DNA from: Cyanobacteriota bacterium
GTDB taxonomy: Bacteria > Cyanobacteriota > Cyanobacteriia > Phormidesmidales > Phormidesmidaceae
Reading direction: 5' to 3'
NCBI GenBank assembly: GCA_027619675.1
Contig: JAQCHG010000055.1
Span: 1 to 8,014, forward strand
DNA length: 8,014 bases
The notes under the pieces are model-generated. The model saw only the letters and a list, made by a program, of their open reading frames with translations, was not told the DNA's origin and searched no databases. Both the position numbers and the translations under genes were made by a program. Below, piece after piece: positions 1 to 6,200 of the stretch (positions within the stretch are counted from its first letter, which is position 1; every line of letters starts with the position of its first letter).

Positions 1-24
1 GTCATTTGCCATGGCCATGGCCAT
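1..24 (-). CDS. Possible 5' end of a divergent gene, cut by the left edge
   Basis: Three in-frame ATG codons on the minus strand (starting at 24, 18 and 12) would encode M-A-M-A-M-A-N-D before the window ends. An in-frame stop lies 15 bases upstream of the first ATG, so position 24 is the earliest ATG of that frame. An AGAGGG purine run sits 8 bases before that ATG, a reasonable ribosome-binding site. Only eight codons are visible, so the product cannot be named. The tandem ATGGCC units may be a chance palindrome rather than a gene start. If the gene is real, 25-491 is a shared divergent promoter region. This is an inference from start context alone. Confidence 0.3.
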
Positions 25-27
25 GGC
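8..27. repeat. GCCATG triplet repeat forming a 20-nt perfect palindrome
   Basis: The unit GCCATG is repeated three times and followed by GC, so that bases 8-27 equal their own reverse complement. It overlaps the putative minus-strand start codons at 24, 18 and 12. It may be simple-sequence slippage or a coding coincidence. No known element is recognised. Confidence 0.6.
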
Positions 28-37
28 TTGTACCCTC

Positions 38-52
38 TAACCACTGTGGTTA
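38..52. promoter_or_regulatory. 15-nt palindrome TAACCAC-t-GTGGTTA, possible operator
   Basis: Two perfect 7-base arms flank a single central base. The site lies just upstream of the possible divergent start at 24, where a repressor could block transcription or ribosome loading. I do not match it to a named regulator. A 7-bp arm palindrome of this kind could occur by chance in several hundred bases of intergenic DNA. Confidence 0.25.
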
Positions 53-333
53 AAGGCTTCAGAAGCGTTCCAGGAACGACCATGCTCACATCTGGGGCGG
101 CGGCAAAGGCCGTGGGTTTCAGGCTGCTGCCGGGGACGGGGGAAGGAAGAGAAAAGGAAGTCAGGCGGGCTACACCTGCCACCGAAGAGGGCTGGGGAGC
201 TTGACATGGCTTCCAGGACCGCCCCCGTCCCCTGTTAGGATGAATAATCGGGGAAGATAACTGCCAATGGACGCCATTAAAACCCTCAAGGGGAAATGGG
301 TCTGGCGATAAAATGAGACGGGCACCAATTTTT

Positions 334-351
334 GTTACAGTTGTTAACATT
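334..351 (+). promoter_or_regulatory. HLR1-like direct repeat, possible RpaB-binding site
   Basis: The known HLR1 motif bound by the cyanobacterial response regulator RpaB is two copies of (G/T)TTACA(T/A)(T/A) two bases apart. Here GTTACAGT (334-341), a two-base spacer, and TTAACATT (344-351) match 7 of 8 positions in each half with the exact spacing. The site is about 140-160 bases before the SDR start codon. A weak -10-like CATGAT at 391-396 lies at a distance where HLR1 could act from around -60. The motif match is seen directly; binding and function are inferred. Confidence 0.35.
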
Positions 352-401
352 GATTCCGTAGGGCAGGACGGTTACGGACTGCGGCGCAGCCATGATCCCT
401 G

Positions 402-454
402 TCAGCACCTGTGGAGATCCCAATCTATCCGTAAGGACCTTTAGCGGGTGCTGA
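402..454 (+). other. Inverted repeat in the probable leader of the SDR gene
   Basis: TCAGCACC (402-409) is the exact reverse complement of GGTGCTGA (447-454), with a 37-base loop between the arms. The structure ends 37 bases before the SDR start codon. If transcribed, it could fold as a stem closing a larger leader structure. No T-run follows, so it is not an intrinsic terminator. It does not match a riboswitch class that I recognise. Confidence 0.25.
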
Positions 455-491
455 GATTCCCACATTCAAAGATTTACTGACCTATTTCTTC

Positions 492-1217
492 ATGACATCT
501 GATACGCGACAGCGAGCTCTGATCACGGGAGCGAGCAGCGGGATTGGGCGTGCCACGGCGATCGCCCTAGCCCAGGCTGGACGGGACTTGGTATTGGTCA
601 GCCGTTCCTCGCAAAAATTGACCCCATTGGCCCAAGAACTGGCGGCTACCGGGGTACAGGTGGATACCATTCCCCTAGATTTGTCGGCCTTGGCCACGGT
701 CAAGCCGACCCTGGAGGCCGCGATCGCCCGCATCGGTCCCATCGACATTCTGATTAACAGCGCCGGCATGGGTCACACTGGCCCCCTCGCCACCCTCTCC
801 CTAGCGGACTGGCAGCGGGTCATGGATCTGAACTTGACCAGTGTGCTGCTCTGTATGCAGGCGGTGCTGCCCGGGATGCGCGATCGCCGCAGCGGCACCA
901 TTCTCAACATCGCCTCCGTCGCCGCCTACAACGCCTTCCCCGACTGGGGAGCCTACAGCGTTAGCAAGGCGGGCCTAGTCACCCTGTCACGCATCTGGGC
1001 AGCCGAGGAGCGAGAACACGGCATTCGGGTGACGGTGGTAGCCCCCGGTGCCGTCAATACCCCCCTCTGGGATACGGACACGGTCCAGGCAGACTTTCCT
1101 AGGGCAGCCATGCTGACCCCAGAAATCGTCGCCCAGGCGATCGTGGACACGCTGCAACTCCCCGCCACCGCCGTCGTGGAAGAGTTAAAGCTGATGCCCG
1201 GTGGAGGTGCATTTTAA
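492..1217 (+). CDS. Classical short-chain dehydrogenase/reductase (SDR)
   Basis: Predicted cytosolic NAD(P)H-dependent oxidoreductase of 241 residues, the usual length for a classical SDR. The Rossmann nucleotide-binding motif TGASSGIG is at residues 12-19, followed by a basic residue (R38) after beta-2 that favours NADP(H). The NNAG motif appears as NSAG at 89-92. The catalytic tetrad is complete: N114, S142, Y155 and K159 (YSVSK). The PG turn is at 185-186. The protein ends in PGGGAF, with no membrane segment or signal peptide. The ATG at 492 is chosen because it gives the standard N-terminus; no clear Shine-Dalgarno sequence precedes it. folE begins 106 bases downstream on the same strand with no terminator between, so co-transcription is plausible. 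The substrate cannot be read from the sequence. A pterin reductase role (sepiapterin-reductase-like) is suggested only by the folE neighbour; a FabG-like or general carbonyl reductase is equally possible. Confidence 0.93.
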   Translation: MTSDTRQRALITGASSGIGRATAIALAQAGRDLVLVSRSSQKLTPLAQELAATGVQVDTIPLDLSALATVKPTLEAAIARIGPIDILINSAGMGHTGPLATLSLADWQRVMDLNLTSVLLCMQAVLPGMRDRRSGTILNIASVAAYNAFPDWGAYSVSKAGLVTLSRIWAAEEREHGIRVTVVAPGAVNTPLWDTDTVQADFPRAAMLTPEIVAQAIVDTLQLPATAVVEELKLMPGGGAF

Positions 1218-1323
1218 GGTTTCCGTTGCGCAGCGGCGAGGATCCGCCCAGGTCGGCGATCGCGGATGCTCCCCGTTCAGTTCTCTGTAGTTCTGTTGTT
1301 TTTGTCCACAAGCAGGTTTATCT

Positions 1324-2034
1324 ATGAGTACCGTGTCCACTAACCTCACCAACGGCGTCGCCCCCAACAGCATGAGCGATGCGCCCCTGACAGCCTCGGG
1401 GGTTCGCCCTGACCGCAGCACCAATCAAGGGCAAAATGTGGCTATCAAGCCCGTCACCGACGAAAGCAAAGCGGCCATGATGGATGCCGTCCGCACCATG
1501 CTGCTGTCCGTTGGGGAAGATCCGGAGCGGGAAGGTTTGCTGAAAACCCCCAAACGGGTGGCCGAGGCTATGCGCTTCCTCACCAGTGGCTATCAGCAGT
1601 CCTTGGATGATTTGGTCAACAACGCCATCTTTGACGAAGGGCACAACGAGATGGTGTTGGTGCGGGACATCACCCTCTTTAGCCTCTGTGAGCACCACAT
1701 GTTGCCCTTCATGGGGCGCGCCCATGTGGCCTACATCCCCAACCAAAAGGTGGTGGGGCTGAGCAAGTTGGCCCGCATTGTGGAAATGTATTCCCGCCGC
1801 CTGCAAGTGCAGGAGCGCCTCAACCGCCAAATCGCTGAAGCGGTGCAGGAAATCCTCGACCCCCGTGGGGTGGCGGTGGTGATTGAGGCCAGCCACATGT
1901 GCATGGCCATGCGCGGTGTGCAAAACCCCGGTTCTTGGACGGTGACCAGCGCCATGCTAGGAGCGTTCCAAGAAGACTCCAAAACCCGCGAGGAATTCCT
2001 CAACCTGATCCGCCACCAGCCCGCGTTGTTCTAG
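1324..2034 (+). CDS. folE: GTP cyclohydrolase I (FolE, type IA)
   Basis: Catalyses GTP + H2O to 7,8-dihydroneopterin triphosphate + formate, the first step of folate and biopterin-type pterin synthesis; the family acts as a cytosolic homodecamer. The 236-residue product carries the family signature with all zinc and catalytic residues: C122, H124 and H125 in LCEHH, and H191 and C193 in [10 protein letters not shown]. The [12 protein letters not shown] segment (71-82) and the conserved [12 protein letters not shown] segment (143-154) are also present. The catalytic core begins near residue 48. The first 45 or so residues are a Ser/Thr/Asn/Pro-rich tail, longer than in E. coli but of a kind common in cyanobacterial FolE. 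The ATG at 1324 has a weak AGG seven bases upstream. The upstream gap (1218-1323) shows no promoter I can support, so transcription may continue from the SDR gene. Confidence 0.97.
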   Translation: MSTVSTNLTNGVAPNSMSDAPLTASGVRPDRSTNQGQNVAIKPVTDESKAAMMDAVRTMLLSVGEDPEREGLLKTPKRVAEAMRFLTSGYQQSLDDLVNNAIFDEGHNEMVLVRDITLFSLCEHHMLPFMGRAHVAYIPNQKVVGLSKLARIVEMYSRRLQVQERLNRQIAEAVQEILDPRGVAVVIEASHMCMAMRGVQNPGSWTVTSAMLGAFQEDSKTREEFLNLIRHQPALF

Positions 2035-2049
2035 CGGTCTGCCAAACCT

Positions 2050-2209
2050 AACGTTGTAGCTTGGGTGAAGCGTTAGTGAAGTTGACGTAGGTTGGGTGGA
2101 ACGCAGTGAAACCCAACAGTAGCGAGGTTTTGTTGGGTTTTCTCCTCTCGGAGATGCTAGCCCCAGTGGGACGACTGCGCCTACAGGAGCACTTGGTTTC
2201 ACCAACCTA
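2050..2209. repeat. Degenerate dispersed repeat of the TTGGGTggaacgcagtgAAACCCAAC kind
   Basis: Two diverged copies of a roughly 21-base unit (2061-2081 and 2092-2112, both starting TTGGGTG) lie side by side. GTTGGGT (2091-2097) pairs with ACCCAAC (2111-2117). The same arm, as AAACCCAACA (2109-2118), also pairs perfectly with TGTTGGGTTT (2131-2140). An outer pair, TAGGTTGG (2088-2095) and CCAACCTA (2202-2209), brackets the block. Elements with this GTAGGTTGGGT...AAACCCAAC pattern are, from general knowledge, scattered through many cyanobacterial intergenic regions. It contains no transposase. It is probably a non-autonomous repeat or its remnant in the 3' region of folE. Confidence 0.55.
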
Positions 2210-2231
2210 AGCAGACCCACAAGCATGAATT

Positions 2232-2269
2232 AAATAGGCCGCAGTGGCGATCGCTGCGGCCTATTTTTT
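2232..2269 (+). terminator. Intrinsic terminator after folE, possibly bidirectional
   Basis: A perfect 13-bp stem (AAATAGGCCGCAG at 2232-2244 with its complement at 2254-2266) encloses a 9-base loop, and the T-run extends to 2269. It lies about 200 bases after the folE stop codon and 50 bases beyond the stop of the converging Uma2 gene. Read on the minus strand it is followed by TATTTAATT, a weaker U-tract, so it may end both transcripts. A HIP1 octamer (2247-2254) spans the loop and the first base of the right arm. Confidence 0.88.
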
Positions 2270-2318
2270 GCTTTGAACTACACAGGCTACGGCGGTATAT
2301 TCATTCCGAAAAATCTCC

Positions 2319-3074
2319 TTATTCCCCCTCATCTGGATCAATGCCCAGGGCTCTGAGTTGAGCAGCGAGTTTTTCTGCCCGTTCCTGCGCTTGTTGGGCG
2401 ATCGCCTGTTGTTGGTTTGCCCGCTCACGTTCCTGCTCTGCCCGCTCGCGTTCCTGCTGAATGCTGTCCTCTGGGGTCGGCAACCGATTGCCCGCCTCGT
2501 CATACCAATACAGCCATTCCCGCTCGTACCCCATGTAGCGATCGCGATCGCGCCCCAGGGCTACCCCCACCTCGGGTAACCAAAACGGTTCCCCCTCCAG
2601 TTGTTGATAACTACCGTTCTCTAAGCGATAAACCTCTAGCGGTTGACGTTGGCGGCGAGAGCGGCGATTGGGTTGATACACCGCGTAGTAGCGAATGCCT
2701 AAATCGGCATAGAGGGCTTTTTTGCGTTTATATTCGCCGCCATAGGTTTTTGAGACCACTTCTAAGGCCAAGATGGGGGGAATATTGTCTTCCTCCCAAA
2801 ACACATAGCTGAGGCGGCCCTCTTCACCCACATAACGATCAACGCCGAGGCTGAGGAACCCGTCGGGGACAACGGCGGGTTGGTCGGGGTCGTAGTAAAT
2901 GCCCATATCCACCCCAAAGAACCAGTCTGTGCGCTCTGACCAAGCCAGGGCCAGCATCATGAGCAGCAGATTAGGAATCCAGTTCTGAATCTCATTATCC
3001 ACGGGGGTATCGTCTGAGTCGGGCAACTCATAGGAAGAAGGCAGGCAGTGTTTAGGATCGAAGTGAATAACCAT
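2319..3074 (-). CDS. Uma2 family (DUF820) PD-(D/E)XK-like protein
   Basis: Predicted 251-residue protein of the Uma2/DUF820 family, whose fold is that of restriction-endonuclease-like nucleases; the biological role of most members is unknown. The N-terminus has the subfamily signature LPDSDDTPVDNE (residues 17-28), followed by WFFGVDMGIYYDPDQPAVVPDGFLSLGV (51-78). Nuclease-like acidic and basic residues are visible: D71 in VPDGF, and E105, S108 and K109 in LEVVSK, with more lysines near 117-119. Residues about 204-240 form a charged coiled coil with a duplicated heptad (QERERAE/QERERAN), then AAQLRALGIDPDE. Start choice: the ATG at 3074 has GAGGG eight bases upstream and gives the typical N-terminus. 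The same frame also has an ATG at 3107 (overlapping a -10-like TACAAT) and a GTG at 3134, which would give 262 and 271 residues. The gene sits alone between two terminators and is less GC-rich than glsF. Confidence 0.88.
   Translation of the reverse strand: MVIHFDPKHCLPSSYELPDSDDTPVDNEIQNWIPNLLLMMLALAWSERTDWFFGVDMGIYYDPDQPAVVPDGFLSLGVDRYVGEEGRLSYVFWEEDNIPPILALEVVSKTYGGEYKRKKALYADLGIRYYAVYQPNRRSRRQRQPLEVYRLENGSYQQLEGEPFWLPEVGVALGRDRDRYMGYEREWLYWYDEAGNRLPTPEDSIQQERERAEQERERANQQQAIAQQAQERAEKLAAQLRALGIDPDEGE
2419..2460 (-). repeat. 21-bp tandem duplication encoding a coiled-coil heptad
   Basis: Two adjacent 21-base units (2419-2439 and 2440-2460) differ at three positions. Read on the minus strand within the Uma2 gene they encode the two consecutive heptads QERERAE and QERERAN. 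The period equals one heptad, so copy-number change keeps the frame and lengthens or shortens the C-terminal coil by two helical turns. Confidence 0.75.
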
Positions 3075-3105
3075 CGCGATCGCCCTCTGGGCTGCGGCTA
3101 CTGTC

Positions 3106-3111
3106 ATTGTA
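3106..3111 (-). promoter_or_regulatory. Possible -10 box (TACAAT) for the Uma2 gene
   Basis: On the minus strand TACAAT matches the sigma-70 type -10 consensus at 5 of 6 positions. It would place a transcript start near 3099, about 25 bases before the ATG at 3074. No good -35 is present at 16-18 bases upstream (about 3128-3135). Its position downstream of the glsF terminator fits independent transcription of the Uma2 gene and argues against the ATG at 3107. Promoter identity is inferred from one hexamer only. Confidence 0.3.
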
Positions 3112-3156
3112 AACAGGACTGATGTGAGGCCCACAGATGTTCAGCAGGAGCCATCA

Positions 3157-3188
3157 AAAAGGCCGCAGCGATATCGCTGCGGCCTTTT
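3157..3188 (-). terminator. Intrinsic terminator after glsF, perfect 32-nt palindrome
   Basis: AAAAGGCCGCAGCGAT (3157-3172) is followed directly by its exact reverse complement (3173-3188). In RNA this gives a stem of about 14 bp with a four-base loop. Read on the minus strand it begins 37 bases beyond the glsF stop and ends in five U residues. It would terminate the glutamate synthase transcript before the Uma2 gene. The stem core GGCCGCAG/CTGCGGCC is the same as in the terminator at 2232-2269. Confidence 0.88.
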
Positions 3189-3224
3189 CACAGGGGGGAG
3201 GATACTAGCAGATGGCTAGGGTGG

Positions 3225-6200
3225 TTACTGCACCGGGCTCAGCACTTTATCCACCGCCACCGCATCGGGATTTGCCAGGGGCGTGTCTGCCTCCGACGGG
3301 GGCACCACCTGCCAGAACTGGGGCAGATACGCCGCCCAGTTGGCCAGAATGTGGGCGGCCCGCTGGCTGCCCGTGCGTTCCGCATGGGCCTCGATCATGG
3401 CCTTGAGCTGGGCTTCCCCAGCCGCCGTGATCACCCGCTGTACCTTGACAATTTCGGGGTTGACGCGGGTGGGGAAGGTGCCTTCCTCATCGAGGAAATA
3501 GGCCAAGCCCCCAGTCATGCCAGCCCCCACATTGCGGCCCACCCGGCCCAGCACCACGATGGTGCCGCCGGTCATATACTCACAGCAGTGGTCGCCAGCC
3601 CCTTCAATCACCGCTTGGCCCTTAGAGTTGCGCACGGCGAACCGTTCTCCGGCAATCCCTAGGGCATAGAGGGTGCCGCCGGTAGAGCCATAGAGGCAGG
3701 TGTTGCCAATGATGACGTTGGTGGACGGGTCGTAGGCAATGCCGGGGGCAGGCTTCACCACCAGTTCGCCACCGTGCATCCCCTTACCCACGTAGTCGTT
3801 GGCTTCCCCAATCAGGGTCAGGGCCATGCCCGGCAGGTTAAAGGCCCCAAAGCTTTGTCCGGCGCTGCCTTCAAAGGTGAGGTCAAGCTGCCCTTCAAAG
3901 CCACTGTTGCCGTATTGGCGGGCGATCGCCCCAGAAACCCTGGCCCCAATGGTGCGATCGGTGTTGACCACCCGGTAGGTTTTCTGCACCGTACCCTGCT
4001 GGGCGATCGCCGCCTGCACATCTGCATCCGCCAGGATCTCGTCATCCAGTACCGGACCGTTGCTGTGGACATCCCCATGGTGCAGCCAGGCGCGATCGCG
4101 GCTGACATCGGGCAGATCCAGTAGGGTGGCCAGGTTCAGGCTATCGGTTTTGGCCAGGGAAACACCGCTGCGGAGCTTCAGTAGATCGGTGCGGCCCACC
4201 AGTTCAGGGATAGACCGATAGCCCAGGCGGGCCAGCAGCGATCGCACCTCTTCGGCAATGAAGGCGAAGAAGTTGACCACGTGCTCCGGCAGCCCCGTGA
4301 ACCGCTTCCGCAGATCTTCCCGCTGGGTGGCGACACCGACGGGGCAGGTGTTGGTGTGGCACACCCGCGCCATGATGCAACCCTCAGCAATCATGGCGAT
4401 GGAGCCAAAGCCAAATTCCTCTGCCCCCATCAGGGCACCCATGATCACATCCCATCCGGTCTTGAGGCCGCCATCCACCCGCAGCAGCACGCGATCGCGC
4501 AGTTGGTTTTGCAGCAGCACCCGGTGCACCTCTGTCAGCCCCAGTTCCCAAGGCAGGCCAGCGTGCTTGATGGAGCTGAGGGGAGAAGCCCCAGTGCCGC
4601 CATCGTGGCCGGAGATTTGAATCACGTCGGCGTTGGCCTTGGCCACCCCGGCGGCGATGGTGCCGATGCCGATTTCCGCCACCAGCTTCACCGACACCCC
4701 GGCCTGGGGATTGATCTGGTGCAGGTCAAAGATGAGCTGGGCCAAATCCTCAATGGAGTAGATGTCGTGGTGGGGGGGCGGCGAAATCAGGGGCACCCCC
4801 GGCTTCGATCGCCGCAGCATGGCGATATAGGGGCTGACCTTCTTACCGGGCAGTTGACCCCCTTCCCCAGGCTTGGCCCCTTGGGCCACCTTGATCTCAA
4901 TCTGCTTAGCGTTCATCAGGTACTCAGGGGTGACCCCAAAGCGCCCAGACGCCACCTGCTTAATGGCGGAACTGGCCTTGTCCCCTTTCCGCAGCCCCTT
5001 CAGATTGGGGTATAGGGGCGAGCGGCCCTCGGCATCCACCGCCTCCAGTTCGATAAAGCGGCGGGGATCTTCGCCCCCTTCCCCGGAGTTGGATTTGCCG
5101 CCAATGCGGTTCATGGCGATCGCCAGCACCTCATGGGCCTCCTGGGACAGGGCTCCCAGGGACATGCCCCCGGTGCAGAACCGCGCCATGATCGCCTCCA
5201 CAGATTCCACTTCGTCTAGGGGAATGGAATCGCGATCGCTCTGGAAGTCCAGCAAATCCCGCAGGGCGGTGGGGGGGCGTTCCGCCAGGTGCTGCTGGTA
5301 GACCTCGTAGTGGTCGTACTGCTTGGATTCCAGGGCCTTGTGCAGGGCCTTGGTCATGGCCGGGTTGTTCATGTGGTATTCGCCCTTGGGCATGGCCTTG
5401 ACGAAGCCCATGTTCTCCAAGCGCTTGCCCGTTAACTCGGGGAAAGCCCGCTGGTGGAAGGTATTGGTTTCCTGGGCGAGATCGGCCACCGTTAGCCCCC
5501 CTAAGCGGGAGGTGGTGCCCCGGAAGGCCAGATCCAGCAGGTCATCACCGATGCCCACCGCTTCAAAAATCTGTGCCCCCTGGTAGCTGGTCAGCAGGGA
5601 AATCCCCATCTTGGAGAGGATTTTCAGCAGGCCGTTTTCCACCGCCTTGCGGTAGTTGTCTTGGGCACCGTTGAGGGTGACGACGCTGAGCTTGCCCGTC
5701 TCCATCATTTTTTGGGTGCGGGCATCGGCCCACCAGTGGCGCACCGATTCCAGCGCCAGGTAGGGGCAGACGGCACTCGCGCCATAGCCAATTAAACAGG
5801 CAAAATGATGGGTGCTCCAGCACTGGGCGGTTTCCACCACCAGGGAAGCCTGCATCCGCAGCCCCGCCCGGATCAGGTGGTGATGCACGGCACCAACGGC
5901 CACCAGGGGGGGAATGTAGGTGGTGTCGGCCTTAAGGGGAGCCGCTGCCCCGCTGCCATCCACGCGATCGCTGAGGATGAGAATTTTGCTGCCCCCTTGC
6001 ACGGCGGCGACCGCGCGATCGCACAGGGCCTGCACCGCTTGCTTCAGCCCATCCGGACCACCACTGAGGGGATAGAGGGTAGACAGGGTTTCTGGGGCAA
6101 AGTCCGACCGCTGCATCAGGGCCAATTCCGCCTCATTCAGCACTGGTGACTCCAGCTTCAGCAGTTGGGCGTAGTCGGCGTGCTCCTCCAGCAGGTTACC

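Larger units (their letters stand above)
25..491. other. Long non-coding upstream region of the SDR gene
   Basis: This stretch of 467 bases has no convincing gene. A plus-strand frame is open from the window edge to about 203, but it has no recognisable domain and a composition unlike a conserved protein. The region holds a 15-nt palindrome (38-52), a TTGACA hexamer at 201-206 without a -10 at normal spacing, an A/T-rich patch around 300-350 with the HLR1-like repeat (334-351), and an inverted repeat at 402-454. Its length and divergent geometry suggest a regulatory region, possibly serving genes in both directions. Confidence 0.5.

Noticed and set aside
1..203. Plus-strand frame open from the window edge to a TGA at 201-203, which could be the 3' end of a gene
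   Set aside because: No recognisable motif. The composition is Gly/Arg/Thr-rich, as is typical of unselected GC-rich sequence, and the frame runs through the palindrome and the possible operator.
201..241. TTGACA (201-206) with TAGGAT (236-241) as a promoter
   Set aside because: The spacing is 29 bases, far from the 16-18 needed, and no better -10 lies at the right distance.
1318..1923. Minus-strand 201-residue frame opposite folE, rich in His and Gly
   Set aside because: It lies wholly opposite a well-conserved folE. Its His/Gly/Val composition is the usual antisense shadow of GC-rich coding sequence.
2358..2579. Plus-strand frame with a hydrophobic run (FLRLLGDRLLLVCPLTFLLCPLAFLL) that looks like a membrane peptide
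   Set aside because: It is the antisense of the Glu/Arg/Gln coiled-coil repeats at the end of the Uma2 gene, which read as Leu/Phe/Cys on the other strand.
4281..5015. Plus-strand 244-residue frame inside glsF, with similar long plus-strand frames from 5805 to 6857
   Set aside because: All are antisense to conserved FMN/[3Fe-4S] or glutaminase-domain codons of glsF, are His/Gln/Gly-rich, and show no domain or ribosome-binding evidence.
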